The notes: generated from the letters alone by a model not told the origin. A stretch of 64,000 nucleotides of DNA from Actinoplanes palleronii (GCF_016862315.1 NZ_BOMS01000128.1:1-64000), one strand, 5' to 3'. Shown: positions 25,974 through 35,409, numbered from the stretch's first letter. Made by a program: numbers and translations.

Positions 25974-26095
25974 GTATTTCCCTCACTTCACCGGCAGATG
26001 TCCCAAAGATTTTGCCGTTCACCGTAAACCCTCAACCTGAATGGGTCATCAGGTGGCCACCCGTTGAGGCATTGGTCACCAGTACGTACAGCCCG

Positions 26096-26123
26096 TTGCG
26101 CCATAGATGACGATCGGTATATT
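26096..26123 (+). promoter_or_regulatory. candidate promoter of the universal stress gene
   Basis: TTGCGC and TATATT are separated by 16 bases. The -10 element ends 33 bases before the ATG at 26157, in an AT-richer part of the divergent gap with citrate synthase. Confidence 0.4.
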
Positions 26124-26156
26124 GCGAGAACGTTACGGGGAGCGGAGGTTCGACCG

Positions 26157-27032
26157 ATGCAGATCCCGAATCGGCCACCCGTGGTGGTCGGGGTCACCGG
26201 AACCGCGGCCGGCCTGGCCGCCGTACGCCTAGCCGCGCGAGAGGCGGTCTCCCGCGGCACCTCGTTGTCGGTCGTGCACGCCTTCACCTGGACGGAGTCC
26301 GAGGTCGCGTGGGCTTCGGCCCGTCACGCCGCCGCACACGTCGTCGAGGCGGCGGTCGCCACCGCCCAGCGTTCCACACCCGGCGTCGACGTGCGCGGTC
26401 AACTCGTGGACGGACCCGCCGGCCGGGTGCTGCGCAAGCTCAGCCGGACCGCCGTGCTCCTGGTGCTCGGCGACGACGACCTGGCCGCCACCGGCCGGCT
26501 CACCGCCGGATCCGCCCTGCTGGAGACGGTGACGCAGGCCTGGTGCCCGGTCGCGGTGGCCCGCGGTCCGCGCCCGCCGTCCGGCCGGGTGCTGGCCGCC
26601 GTGGACGGTTCCGCATCATCTGTACTCGCGCTGCGGTTCGCCGGCGAGGACGCCCACCGGCGCGGCGTCCCGCTGGACGTGGTGCACGTGGTCGCACCGG
26701 GCCGCGAGGCCGCCGGGCACCGGCTGCTGGACGAGATGATCGCCGCGGTGCCCGGCCTGCCCGCGGCGCGCCGCCGGCTGCTGACCGGCCCGCCGGCGCC
26801 GGCCCTGGTCAGCGCGTCGCGCCGGGCCGGGCTGATCGCGCTCGGACCGCGCGGGGCCGGTGGCGCCGCCCGGTTCGGCGCGGTGGCGGGCGAGCTGCTG
26901 CGCCGCGGCGGCTGCCCGACCGTCTTCGCGCACGGCCGCCGCGCGGCGGCCCGGCACATCGGCGCGCCCGGATCGGGCCGGGAGACGGAAACCGGGTCGG
27001 GGCGGGGGATCGAAACCCGGTCGCTCAACTAG
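26157..27032 (+). CDS. universal stress protein, tandem UspA domains
   Basis: The 291-residue protein has two UspA-like domains. The first (about 5-145) begins PPVVVGVTGTAAGLAAVRLA and the second (about 148-275) begins RVLAAVDGSASSVLALRFA. The second keeps part of the nucleotide loop (GPRGAGG) but without the canonical spacing, so ATP binding is uncertain. Such proteins are induced under starvation or hypoxia in actinobacteria. The ATG follows GCGGAGG with 8-base spacing. The C-terminal tail after residue 275 is low complexity. Confidence 0.85.
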   Translation: MQIPNRPPVVVGVTGTAAGLAAVRLAAREAVSRGTSLSVVHAFTWTESEVAWASARHAAAHVVEAAVATAQRSTPGVDVRGQLVDGPAGRVLRKLSRTAVLLVLGDDDLAATGRLTAGSALLETVTQAWCPVAVARGPRPPSGRVLAAVDGSASSVLALRFAGEDAHRRGVPLDVVHVVAPGREAAGHRLLDEMIAAVPGLPAARRRLLTGPPAPALVSASRRAGLIALGPRGAGGAARFGAVAGELLRRGGCPTVFAHGRRAAARHIGAPGSGRETETGSGRGIETRSLN

Positions 27033-27113
27033 GCCGTTTCCCCTCCGATGCCGATACGCCCATTGCTACGGTGATCAAACCTTATTCTCTGGGCAAAACG
27101 GGAGGAATGGCCG

Positions 27114-29459
27114 GTGCGTTCCGTGCTCCCGCCCGGCATCGCCCGCCGCCAATGGCAAGCGATGGCCGCGATCGGGATCGTGGTGCTCGCGCTCTACGCG
27201 TCCCGATCCGCGTCGGACATGGCCTCGGCGAGCCTGGTGACGCTCGGTGTGCTCACCGTGGTGGCGTGCTTCTTCGGGCCCCGCCGCTGGGGCGCCGAGC
27301 CGCCGGTGGCCTGGCTGCTGATGGCCGTGGCCGCGCTGCTGTTCCTGGTCGGGCTGGTGATCCGCCCGATCGTCACCGACCTGGCGATGCCGCTGCCGCT
27401 GCTCGCCGACGCGGCCAGCTTCACCGCGTACCTGCTGCTCGGCGCGTTCCTGTTCATGCTGCTGCGGGCCCGGCAGAGCCTGGAACGGCACGCCGTGCTG
27501 GACGGGCTGATCGTCTGCCTGGCCGCCGGGCTGACCAGCACCCTGCTGCTGGCCGCGCCAGCCGCCGCGATCTCCGGCCGGCCCGCGCTGCTCTCCATCA
27601 TCCAGGGCACCTATCCGCTGCTCGACGTGGTGCTCGCCCTGCTCGTGATCAACCTGGCCTTCACCACCAAGAGCTGGCCGGTCAGCATGGTCGCGCTGCT
27701 GGTGATGATGGTCGGGCTGTTCGTCGGCGACACCGCGTACGCGATCGTCGGCGCGAACGGCCAGATCTACGCGTCGCCACTGCTCAACCTGCCGTACGTG
27801 GTGGCGTACACGGCGCTCGGCGTGGCCGCCCTGCACCCGAGCGTGACCGAGATGAGCCGCGCCGACCGGCTGCCGGTGCAGGCCTGGTCCTGGCAGCGGC
27901 TGGCGATCCTGCTGCCCGCGCTGTTCCTGCCGTTCGGCCTGCTGCTGACCACCGGCACCAGCGCGGTCTCGCACCGGGCGATGGTCGCCGTGGCCGGCGC
28001 GCTGATGGTGGTGCTGCTGCTGGCCCGGGCGATCTCCGCGGTGCAGGCCCAGGTCGCCGCCGAGCTGCACTCCGAGCACCAGGCGCTGCACGACCCGCTC
28101 ACCTCGCTGCCGAACCGGCAGTCGATGTCGGCCGCGATCGAACGGCTGGTCACCTCGGTCGACACGCACACCACCGAGCGGGTCTGGGTCTACATGCTCG
28201 ACCTGGACGGCTTCAAGTGGGTCAACGACTCCTGGGGCCACGACACCGGCGACCAGCTGGTCATCGAGGTCGGTCGCCGGCTGCGCGCCGCGGTGCCCGA
28301 GTCGGTGCCGGTGGCCCGGGTCGGCGGCGACGAGTTCCTGCTCGCGTTCGTCGGCGACAAGGCCGGCGCGCTGCGGCTGGTGGACGACATCCGCGGCTGC
28401 TTCGCCCGGCCGCTGCCGGTCCGTGACACCGAGGTCGTGATCAGCGCGTCGATCGGCATCGCGCACTCGGTCGGCGACGCGGCCCGGTCCGCGGTGACCG
28501 CCGAGGCGCTGATGCGGGACGCGGACACCGCGATGTACCGGGCCAAGAGCGAGGGCCCGGGCCGGTCCACCATCTTCGACACCTCGATGCACGAGCAGGT
28601 GCGCGAGCGGATCGAGCTGGAGGTGGCGCTGCGCCAGGCGCTCGCCAAGAACCAGCTGCACGTGGCGTACCAGCCGATCGTCCGGCTGGAGACCGGGATG
28701 CCGGTCGGCGCCGAGGCGCTGGTCCGCTGGGAGCACCCGGAGCGCGGCTCGATCCCGCCGATGCTGTTCATCCCGATCGCCGAGGACTCCGGCATGATCT
28801 CGGAGATCGGTACGTTCGTCCGCAACGAGGCGCTGCGCCAGCTCGGCGTGTGGCGCTCGCAGGGTGTCGTCTCGGAGAGCTTCTACCTGTCGGTGAACGT
28901 GTCGCCGCGCCAGCTCAGCGAGCCGGAGCTGCCGCTGGTCTTCTCCGGCGAGCTGTTCCGGTACGGCGTGCCGGCCCAGTGCGTCGCGCTGGAGATGACC
29001 GAGTCGGTGATGGTCGACGGCTCCAGCGTCACCGCCCGGGTGCTCTTCGAGCTGCGCCAGCTCGGCGCCAAGCTGCTGGTCGACGACTTCGGCACCGGGT
29101 TCTCCGCGCTCGGCTACCTGCGTCGTTTCCCGGTCACCGGCGTCAAGATCGACCGCTCGTTCGTGACCGGCCTGGGCAAGAACGACCAGGACGACGAGAT
29201 CGTCCGCGCCGTGGTGGCGATGAGCCACGCGCTCGGGCTGAGCGTGATCGCCGAGGGTGTCGAGACGAAGCTGCAGCGCGAGGCGCTCTACCAGGTCGGC
29301 GTGGTGAACGGGCAGGGCTGGCTGTGGGGCAAGGCGGTCCGGGCCGAGGAGTTCGCCGCGGTGTGGCACCTGGGCGCGGCGATCCCGGCGATCCCGCTGC
29401 CGGTCGCCTCGGTGACCGACAACTCCGGCCGGCACCGCCGCGGCGACGCCGACCGCTGA
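27114..29459 (+). CDS. membrane GGDEF-EAL c-di-GMP protein
   Basis: The 781-residue protein has an N-terminal membrane sensor of seven or more hydrophobic helices (about 15-305). A diguanylate cyclase domain with an intact GGDEF near 404-408 follows, then a phosphodiesterase domain with an intact EAL near 533-535 and conserved downstream motifs (VNVSPRQL, EMTESVM, DDFGTGFSALGYL, KIDRSFV). Both activities are therefore possible, and the direction cannot be read from sequence. The start is GTG at 27114 with GGAGG 8 bases upstream. In actinobacteria c-di-GMP controls development, which fits a sporangium-forming relative. Confidence 0.93.
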   Translation: MRSVLPPGIARRQWQAMAAIGIVVLALYASRSASDMASASLVTLGVLTVVACFFGPRRWGAEPPVAWLLMAVAALLFLVGLVIRPIVTDLAMPLPLLADAASFTAYLLLGAFLFMLLRARQSLERHAVLDGLIVCLAAGLTSTLLLAAPAAAISGRPALLSIIQGTYPLLDVVLALLVINLAFTTKSWPVSMVALLVMMVGLFVGDTAYAIVGANGQIYASPLLNLPYVVAYTALGVAALHPSVTEMSRADRLPVQAWSWQRLAILLPALFLPFGLLLTTGTSAVSHRAMVAVAGALMVVLLLARAISAVQAQVAAELHSEHQALHDPLTSLPNRQSMSAAIERLVTSVDTHTTERVWVYMLDLDGFKWVNDSWGHDTGDQLVIEVGRRLRAAVPESVPVARVGGDEFLLAFVGDKAGALRLVDDIRGCFARPLPVRDTEVVISASIGIAHSVGDAARSAVTAEALMRDADTAMYRAKSEGPGRSTIFDTSMHEQVRERIELEVALRQALAKNQLHVAYQPIVRLETGMPVGAEALVRWEHPERGSIPPMLFIPIAEDSGMISEIGTFVRNEALRQLGVWRSQGVVSESFYLSVNVSPRQLSEPELPLVFSGELFRYGVPAQCVALEMTESVMVDGSSVTARVLFELRQLGAKLLVDDFGTGFSALGYLRRFPVTGVKIDRSFVTGLGKNDQDDEIVRAVVAMSHALGLSVIAEGVETKLQREALYQVGVVNGQGWLWGKAVRAEEFAAVWHLGAAIPAIPLPVASVTDNSGRHRRGDADR

Positions 29460-29571
29460 CCGGCGCCCGTTGCCCGCCGGGCGACAAACCCTCCCGGTGG
29501 ACTGGTGCGACACCGGCGACTGGGGCATTATTCGCTCACGGAGCAGCCAGCGGAATCCCCCGGGAGGCGAC

Positions 29572-29697
29572 ATGACGCACCTGATCGGCACCGAGGGCCG
29601 GGCGGTCTGGCTGGTCATGCTGCTGCTGATGCTGGCCGGGGGCCTGGCGGTGGCCCTGGTCGCCGCGACTCGCGGAGGCATCCCGCCGCGCCGATGA
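29572..29697 (+). CDS. small single-pass membrane protein
   Basis: The 41-residue protein has a charged N-terminus (MTHLIGTEGR), one hydrophobic helix of about 22 residues (AVWLVMLLLMLAGGLAVALV), and a basic tail ending GIPPRR. The ATG at 29572 is preceded by CGGGAGGCGAC, a strong ribosome binding site. It lies between the c-di-GMP gene and exonuclease III on the same strand. The function is unknown; it could be a small regulator of a membrane partner. Confidence 0.65.
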   Translation: MTHLIGTEGRAVWLVMLLLMLAGGLAVALVAATRGGIPPRR

Positions 29698-29722
29698 GCC
29701 CGCCGGGCGGCACACTTGACGG

Positions 29723-30496
29723 ATGCGCTTCGCCACCTGGAACGTCAACTCGGTCAAGGCCCGGCTCCCCCGCCTGCTCGACTGGCTGGAGACGACCGCC
29801 CCCGACGTGGTCGCCCTGCAGGAGACCAAGGTCGGCGAGGACGCGTTCCCGGCCGGCGAGGTCGCGGAGCTGGGCTACCAGGTCGCCGCGCACGGTCAGG
29901 GCCGCTGGAACGGCGTCGCCCTGCTGTCCCGCACCGAGCTCACCGACGTCCGCCGCGGATTCCGCGGCGAGCCCGGGTTCCCCGGCCCGGAGGCCCGCGC
30001 GATCAGCGCGGTCGGCGACGGGATCAGATTCCATTCGCTGTACGTGCCGAACGGCCGCACCCCCGACGACCCGCACTACGCCTACAAACTGACCTGGCTG
30101 GCCGCGCTGCGCGACGTGCTCGCCGAGGACCTGGCGGCCGGCCCGCTGGTGGTGGCCGGCGACTTCAACGTGGCGCCCACCGACGCCGATGTCTGGGATC
30201 CGGCGCTGTTCGCCGGGTCCACGCACGTCACGCCGCCCGAGCGGGCCGCGATCGCGGCGCTGCGCGACCTGGGGCTCACCGACGTGCCGGCCCGGGCCAT
30301 GAAGGGCGACCACCCGTTCACCTATTGGGATTACCGCGCCGGCATGTTCCACCAGAACAAAGGCATGCGGATCGATCACGTCTACGTCGGCGCCGACCTG
30401 GCCTCCGCGGTGACGGATGCCGTGGTGGACCGCGAGGCGCGCAAGGGCAAGGGCCCCTCCGACCACGCACCGGTGATCGTCGACCTCCAGCGCTGA
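29723..30496 (+). CDS. xthA: exodeoxyribonuclease III
   Basis: The 257-residue enzyme is an AP endonuclease and 3-prime exonuclease of base excision repair. It carries the family signature residues: RFATWNVNS at the N-terminus, catalytic Glu in ALQETKV, YVPNG, GDFNVAPTDADVWD, and the terminal SDHAPVIVDL with the catalytic Asp-His pair. The length is normal. It starts 25 bases after the small membrane protein. Confidence 0.95.
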   Translation: MRFATWNVNSVKARLPRLLDWLETTAPDVVALQETKVGEDAFPAGEVAELGYQVAAHGQGRWNGVALLSRTELTDVRRGFRGEPGFPGPEARAISAVGDGIRFHSLYVPNGRTPDDPHYAYKLTWLAALRDVLAEDLAAGPLVVAGDFNVAPTDADVWDPALFAGSTHVTPPERAAIAALRDLGLTDVPARAMKGDHPFTYWDYRAGMFHQNKGMRIDHVYVGADLASAVTDAVVDREARKGKGPSDHAPVIVDLQR

Positions 30497-30545
30497 CGGC
30501 CCGCAAAAGGGGCGTTCCCCGGCGAGTCCCCGTAGGCTGGCATCC

Positions 30546-32237
30546 ATGCCGCTCCGCAGACCTCGGGTTTCGACCGTCCCGGTGGCCACCCCGGCCCTTC
30601 TCCGGGCCGTGTTCGACGCCGCCGCCGAGGCCATGCTGCTCTGCTCAGCCGAGGACGACACCGTCCTGCTGGCCAATCCGGCGGCGATCGCGCTGGTGCC
30701 CGGCCTGGCACCGGGCGGCCCGCTGGCCGAGGCGCCACTGCCCGCGCTGGTCACCGCCGCCGCCGCGGGCGACGACAGCTTCCGGTCCGACCATCACCAC
30801 CGATTCTTGTACGGCATGCGCCGCGACCTGGACGCCGCCCACTACGCCTGGTATCTCCGCGACCACACCGACGAGCGGGACCGGACGGTCGCGCTGGAGG
30901 CCGAGCGGGCCCGCGCGGCGTTCCTCGCCGACGCCGGTCGCCGGCTCTCCGCCTCGCTGCACCTGCGCCTCGTCCTGCGGACCACCGTCGAGCTGGCCGT
31001 CGAGCACCTGGCCGACGCCGCCGTGGTGGTCCTCCCGCCCGCCAAACGGCAGAGCGGCTGGATCCGGCTGCTGCCCGGCCACCCGGTCGAGGAGGGCACC
31101 CTCGCCGAACGCAACCTCGCCGACGTCCCCGGCCTGGTCGAGGCGCTGGACGGCTTCCCGCCGATCCCCAGCCGCTGGCTCGACCCGGCTCAGGCGCCCG
31201 GCTGGCTCTTCCCGGCCGCGCTCGGCCCGATCGGCGCGCTGCTGGTCATCCCGCTGCCCGGCAACGCCGAACCGGCCGGCGCGCTGATCCTGGCCCGGAC
31301 CGGCACCCGGACGTTCCAGGAGGACGACGAGGCCCTGACCCGCGTGTTCGCCTCCCGGGCCGGCGCCGCGCTGGCCGCCGCCGGGCTCTACCGCGACCAG
31401 GTCGACGTCACCGAGGTGCTGCAGGCCGACCTGCTGCCGCCGGAGCTGCCGGAGACCGAGGGCTTCGAGCTGGCCGGGTCGTACCAGGCGGCCAGCGACG
31501 TGCTGCGCATCGGCGGCGACTTCTACGAGGTGTTCGGCCCGTCCGGGGCGAGCACCGACACCATGATCGCGCTCGGCGACGTGTGCGGCACCGGGCCGGA
31601 GGCGGCCGTGCTGACCGGCAAGGTCCGCCAGACGCTCCGCGCGCTGCGCGTGGTGCAGGCCGGCCCGGAGACCATGCTGCGAGTGCTCAACCAGGCGCTC
31701 ACCGAGAGCGGCCGGTCGCAGCGGTTCGTCACCCTGGTGGTCGGCTCGGTCTCCCGGGCCGAGCAGGGCCGGGTCCGGCTCGAGCTGGCCAGCGGGGGCC
31801 ACCCGCCGCCGCTGGTGCTGCGGACCGACGGCACGGTCGAGGAGGTGCCGGCCCGCGGCACCCTGATCGGCGTGCTGCCGAAGACGACGGTGCACCCGGC
31901 CACCGCCGAACTCGCCCCCGGCGAGCTGTGCCTGCTCTACAGCGACGGGCTGACCGAGGCGCGCGGCGGGCCGACCGGCGCCGAGCAGTTCGGCGAGGAC
32001 CGGCTGCGGCGGGCGCTGGCCGACTGTGCCGGGCTGCCCGGCGCGGTCACCCTGGAACGCCTGCGCCAGCTGGTCTCCGACTGGCTGCACGGCGGGGCCA
32101 GCGACGACATCGCCATGCTGGCGGTCCGCGCGCGCACCCGGCCGCCGCTCAGCCTGCGCGGCGGCGGCGTGCCGAACCAGTCCCCGTACCTGATGACCAA
32201 CCGCCGAGCCGACCGGCGGGTACGCCCCCGCGCATGA
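30546..32237 (+). CDS. PAS-GAF-SpoIIE-type PP2C phosphatase
   Basis: The 563-residue protein has a PAS-like N-terminus (about 15-110), a short helical linker, a GAF domain (about 120-290) and a C-terminal SpoIIE/RsbU phosphatase domain (about 315-545). The metal-binding motifs are present: GGDFYEVF, ALGDVCGTGPEAA, LLYSDGLTEARGG and SDDIAMLAVR. Such enzymes dephosphorylate STAS anti-anti-sigma proteins and so activate a sigma factor. The ATG start fits the PAS fold. The stop overlaps the next gene (ATGA), coupling it to a B12-type photosensor that probably regulates it. Confidence 0.9.
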   Translation: MPLRRPRVSTVPVATPALLRAVFDAAAEAMLLCSAEDDTVLLANPAAIALVPGLAPGGPLAEAPLPALVTAAAAGDDSFRSDHHHRFLYGMRRDLDAAHYAWYLRDHTDERDRTVALEAERARAAFLADAGRRLSASLHLRLVLRTTVELAVEHLADAAVVVLPPAKRQSGWIRLLPGHPVEEGTLAERNLADVPGLVEALDGFPPIPSRWLDPAQAPGWLFPAALGPIGALLVIPLPGNAEPAGALILARTGTRTFQEDDEALTRVFASRAGAALAAAGLYRDQVDVTEVLQADLLPPELPETEGFELAGSYQAASDVLRIGGDFYEVFGPSGASTDTMIALGDVCGTGPEAAVLTGKVRQTLRALRVVQAGPETMLRVLNQALTESGRSQRFVTLVVGSVSRAEQGRVRLELASGGHPPPLVLRTDGTVEEVPARGTLIGVLPKTTVHPATAELAPGELCLLYSDGLTEARGGPTGAEQFGEDRLRRALADCAGLPGAVTLERLRQLVSDWLHGGASDDIAMLAVRARTRPPLSLRGGGVPNQSPYLMTNRRADRRVRPRA

Positions 32238-33286
32238 TCACCTCGATCACCTCGCACCCGCTCGACGACCCCGAGCTGTTCGAGGAATACCTCGCCCTGG
32301 TCGGGGACGGCGACGAGGACGCGGCCGTCGCGATCGCCGTGGCGCTGCTCGACGACGGCGTGCCCGCGCAGCGGATCATGGTCGAGTTGATCGGCGGCAC
32401 CCAGGCCCGGGTCGGTGAGCTGTGGGCCGGCAACGACTGGTCGATCGCCCGCGAGCACGCCGCCACCGCGGTCAACGAGCGGGTGCTGGCCGCCGTCGCC
32501 GGCCGCCTGCGGGTCAGCCCGTCGCGCGGCCGGATCACCCTGGCCTGCGTCGACGGCGAATGGCACAGCCTGCCCGCCCGGATCCTGGCCGAGACGCTGC
32601 GCCTGGACGGCTGGCGGGTCGACTACCTCGGCGCCAGCGTCCCGGGCCGCCACCTGATCACCCACCTGCACCAGACCGGCCCGGACGCGGTCGCCCTGAG
32701 CTGCATGATCCCGACCCGGCTGCCCCGCGCCCACGCCGCCATCACCGCCTGCCGCGCCGCCGGCGTCCCGGTGATCGCCGGTGGCCGCGGCTTCGGCCCG
32801 GGCAGCCGCTACGCCGAACGCCTCGGCGCCGACGCCTGGGCGTCCACCGCCGCGGAGGCGGTCGACCGGCTCGCCTCGCGCTGGCCCCCGCCCCCGGCGC
32901 CGGAGTTCCCCGGTTCCCCGGTCCGCGACTATCTGGCCGGCGAGGAGTACACCCACCTGGTCCGCTCCCGCGCCCAGCTGATCGCGACCGCGATGCAGCG
33001 CCTGGCCGACGGCTACCCACCGGCCCGGGACTACGACGAGTACCAGCGCGAGTCGACCGCCGAGGACTTCGGCCACCTCGCCGACTTCCTGGCCGCGTCC
33101 CTCTACATCGGCGAGCCCCAGGTCTTCCTCGACTTCACCCACTGGACCGCGGCGGTCCTGACCGCCCGGCAGGTGCCGATCTCCGCCTTCCGCGGCGGCC
33201 TGCACCTGATCCGCGACCAGCTCGTCGACTTCCCCACCGCCACCAGCACCATCGACCAGGCCCTGGCCAACCTCCCCACACCCTGA
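32234..33286 (+). CDS. CarH-like cobalamin-binding photosensor without DNA-binding domain
   Basis: The 350-residue protein starts directly with the four-helix cap of CarH/LitR-type sensors. It keeps the W-x9-EH signature of adenosylcobalamin light sensing (Trp64, Glu74, His75). The Rossmann B12 domain (about 100-215) has E-x-H-x-x-P at 109-114, giving His111 as lower cobalt ligand. An extra helical domain of about 125 residues follows the B12 domain. There is no MerR helix-turn-helix. The ATG overlaps the phosphatase stop, so the likely output is that phosphatase. The reading that light breaks the Co-C bond and changes the complex is inference from CarH. Confidence 0.85.
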   Translation: MITSITSHPLDDPELFEEYLALVGDGDEDAAVAIAVALLDDGVPAQRIMVELIGGTQARVGELWAGNDWSIAREHAATAVNERVLAAVAGRLRVSPSRGRITLACVDGEWHSLPARILAETLRLDGWRVDYLGASVPGRHLITHLHQTGPDAVALSCMIPTRLPRAHAAITACRAAGVPVIAGGRGFGPGSRYAERLGADAWASTAAEAVDRLASRWPPPPAPEFPGSPVRDYLAGEEYTHLVRSRAQLIATAMQRLADGYPPARDYDEYQRESTAEDFGHLADFLAASLYIGEPQVFLDFTHWTAAVLTARQVPISAFRGGLHLIRDQLVDFPTATSTIDQALANLPTP

Positions 33287-33662
33287 CCGCCGGCGACCCG
33301 CCGTGCACCCGGCGACCCGCGGTCCGCACCCCCGCTCCCGGCCGCCGGTGGTCCCTGTCCTCCCCCGAGGTGGGCATCCGGTTCCGGCACCTGTTCCGGC
33401 GCGGGCATGCGGGGGGACCGGTTCCGGCCACACGGTACGTCGTGGAGCACGCGACGTTCCGCGTGCCAGCACGGCACCGGCGCGAGTCGCGGCCCCGGCT
33501 GGCCCTCACGGCCCTTTTCCGGCTGTCACAACGGCCGTCAGAACCAGCTGAACCCGACCGGCTCGCTCCGACGGCGCAAGCACCACCGGCACTCGCCGGG
33601 ACGGGAGGCGCGGGGCAACCCGGTGGCGCGGGTGGGCCGGGTGGGGCGATCATCGGGCCGTG
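33287..33662. other. gene-free gap with one hairpin repeat
   Basis: No gene is seen in this 375-base GC-rich gap. It contains the third GGCTGG/CCAGCT hairpin copy at 33496-33549. A short G-rich run ends just before the ADP-ribosylglycohydrolase start. Confidence 0.6.
33496..33549. repeat. GGCTGG/CCAGCC hairpin repeat, copy 3
   Basis: GGCTGGCCCTCACGGCC is followed by a diverged centre and then ACAACGGCCGTCAGAACCAGCT. It shares both arms with the copies at 22904 and 23966 but differs in the loop. Confidence 0.65.
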
Positions 33663-34589
33663 ATGAATCGGGTGGCCGCGGTGGCGGCGATGCGGGGGCT
33701 GGCGCTCGGGGACGCGTTCGGGGAGGCGTGGCTGCTCCGGCCCGCCGACGGGCTGGAGAGCGCGGTTCTCGAGCGGCGGCTGCCGGACGGGCCGTGGCCC
33801 TGGACCGATGACACCGCGATGGCGCTGTCCGTGCTGCGCACCCTGGACCAGCACGGACACATCGACCAGGACGTGCTCGCCACGGCATTCGCCGATGCTT
33901 ACGCCGAGGACCCGTACCGTTCCTACGGCGGTTCCATGCATGAGGTGCTGCGCGCGATCGGCCAGGGCGAACCGTGGCCGGTCGTCACCCGGCGCAAGTT
34001 CGGCGGGATGGGGTCCTGGGGCAACGGCGCCGCCATGCGGGTCGCGCCGCTCGGCGCCTGGTTCGCCGACGACCGGGACGCCGTCACCGTCCAGGCGACC
34101 CGCTCGGCGGAGGTGACACACGCCCATCCGGAGGCGGTCGCCGGGGCCGTCGCGGTCGCTCTCGCCGCCGCGGCCGCCGTCCGGGGCGCACCGGCCGGCG
34201 ACCTGATCACCACGGTCGCCGACGGCACGCCGGACAGCGAGGTCGCCTCGCGTCTGCGCCGCGCCGCCCGGATCGCCCCGTCCGCCGACCCCCGGCACGT
34301 GGCCGGCATGCTCGGCTGCGGCGAGCAGATCTCCGCGGTGGACACCGTCCCCTACGCGATCTGGTGCGCCGCCCGGCACCTCGACGACCTCACCGAAGCC
34401 CTGTGGGCCACCGTCCTGCCCGGCGGCGACACCGACACCACCTGCGCCATCGTCGGCGGCATCATCGCCGCCCGCACCACCCTGGCCGGCATCCCCAGCG
34501 CCTGGCTCACCGCCTGCGAACCCCTGCCACCCTGGCTGACCCCCGAGCCCGGCACCGCCGCGGACGACGACCAACCACCGCCCGACTGA
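33663..34589 (+). CDS. ADP-ribosylglycohydrolase family protein
   Basis: The 308-residue protein belongs to the ARH/DraG family, which removes ADP-ribose from modified proteins or nucleic acids using two metal ions. Metal-binding segments are visible: GLALGDAFGEA at the N-terminus, PWTDDTAMAL near residue 48, and LPGGDTDTTCAIVGGIIAA near 260. The length is typical. The ATG at 33663 is preceded by an in-frame GTG, and neither has a strong ribosome binding site. It is monocistronic with a strong terminator downstream. Confidence 0.9.
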   Translation: MNRVAAVAAMRGLALGDAFGEAWLLRPADGLESAVLERRLPDGPWPWTDDTAMALSVLRTLDQHGHIDQDVLATAFADAYAEDPYRSYGGSMHEVLRAIGQGEPWPVVTRRKFGGMGSWGNGAAMRVAPLGAWFADDRDAVTVQATRSAEVTHAHPEAVAGAVAVALAAAAAVRGAPAGDLITTVADGTPDSEVASRLRRAARIAPSADPRHVAGMLGCGEQISAVDTVPYAIWCAARHLDDLTEALWATVLPGGDTDTTCAIVGGIIAARTTLAGIPSAWLTACEPLPPWLTPEPGTAADDDQPPPD

Positions 34590-34614
34590 TCGCCGGCCAC
34601 GACCGCAAACGATC

Positions 34615-34650
34615 ACGGGCCGGGTGACCACGAACGATCACCCGGCCCGT
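34615..34650. terminator. bidirectional terminator
   Basis: ACGGGCCGGGTGA and TCACCCGGCCCGT pair perfectly over 13 bases around a 10-base loop. It sits between the convergent ADP-ribosylglycohydrolase gene and the small minus-strand gene. Confidence 0.8.
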
Positions 34651-34720
34651 CACCGACGATCAAAGCCGGTCACCGGCTGATGACCGATGACGATCACCAG
34701 CTGGACACCGGCCGCTGGGA

Positions 34721-34963
34721 TCAGCTGCGGCGGAAGGCGTAACTGCGCCCGCCACCGGCCCCGGCAGCCCGCCCGGACCGGGCCCGCTCCGACCGCTGCC
34801 GAGCAGCCAGCCGTTCATCCCGGGCACCGTGATGCGCCACCTCGACCGCACCACCCTGCCCACTGTCCGCACCGGACGACACCGGCCGGGCCAGCGCCGC
34901 CGCGATGTCCCGGCGCGCGAGTTCGTCACGATCCGGTCGTACCGAAAAAGCTTCTGCAGGCAT
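34721..34963 (-). CDS. small basic hypothetical protein
   Basis: The 80-residue protein has an N-terminal MPAEAFSVRPDRDELARRDI helix and an Arg/Gly/Ala-rich C-terminal half ending SYAFRRS. The ATG at 34961-34963 follows TGGAGGTGGCGGC, a good ribosome binding site, which makes coding likely. There is no membrane segment or cysteine motif. The basic tail could bind nucleic acid; this is speculation. Confidence 0.6.
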   Translation of the reverse strand: MPAEAFSVRPDRDELARRDIAAALARPVSSGADSGQGGAVEVAHHGARDERLAARQRSERARSGRAAGAGGGRSYAFRRS

Positions 34964-35241
34964 GCCGCCACCTCCAGGGAAATCAGAGTCTGATGCCCGG
35001 TCCGGGGTCCAGGCGAACCCGGCGCCGATCCATCCGCCTGGAGCGGCGGGAATGATCGAAGGCCGGCAGAAAGGCGACCGCAACGGACCTCCAGGCATCC
35101 CCATCGGACACCGAGATCAGCAGGTAGTGCGCAGGTCGCCAGGCGCGAATCACAGCATGCCGCCAACCTATGCCCGCCGGGAAAGCCCCGCCACTGATTT
35201 ATCCAGCACCCGCGGCACCCACCCTGACCAGGCAAGGTTTT

Positions 35242-35302
35242 GGGCGGGGCCGGCCCACGCAGGGATCAAGCCTGACCGCCCGGAGTGGGCCGGCCCCGCC
35301 CG
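35242..35302. repeat. long perfect hairpin, 17-bp stem
   Basis: GGGCGGGGCCGGCCCAC and GTGGGCCGGCCCCGCCC are exact complements separated by about 26 bases. It lies in the gene-free 34964-35366 stretch, beyond the LamG-gene terminator. Nothing else is seen in that stretch. Confidence 0.75.
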
Positions 35303-35366
35303 GAACCGTCCCCGTCGCGGAACCGAAAGCACGCCGCGCAGCCGAAAGAACACAGCACAAAGCCAA

Positions 35367-35395
35367 GCGGGCCAGCCCGCAAAGGGCCGGCCCGC
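35367..35395 (-). terminator. terminator downstream of the LamG-like gene
   Basis: GCGGGCCAGCCC and GGGCCGGCCCGC pair with one mismatch around a CAAA-containing loop. In the minus direction it lies 15 bases after the LamG-like stop and is followed by a T-rich stretch. Confidence 0.75.
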
Positions 35396-35409
35396 ATGAT
35401 GGAAAAGAA

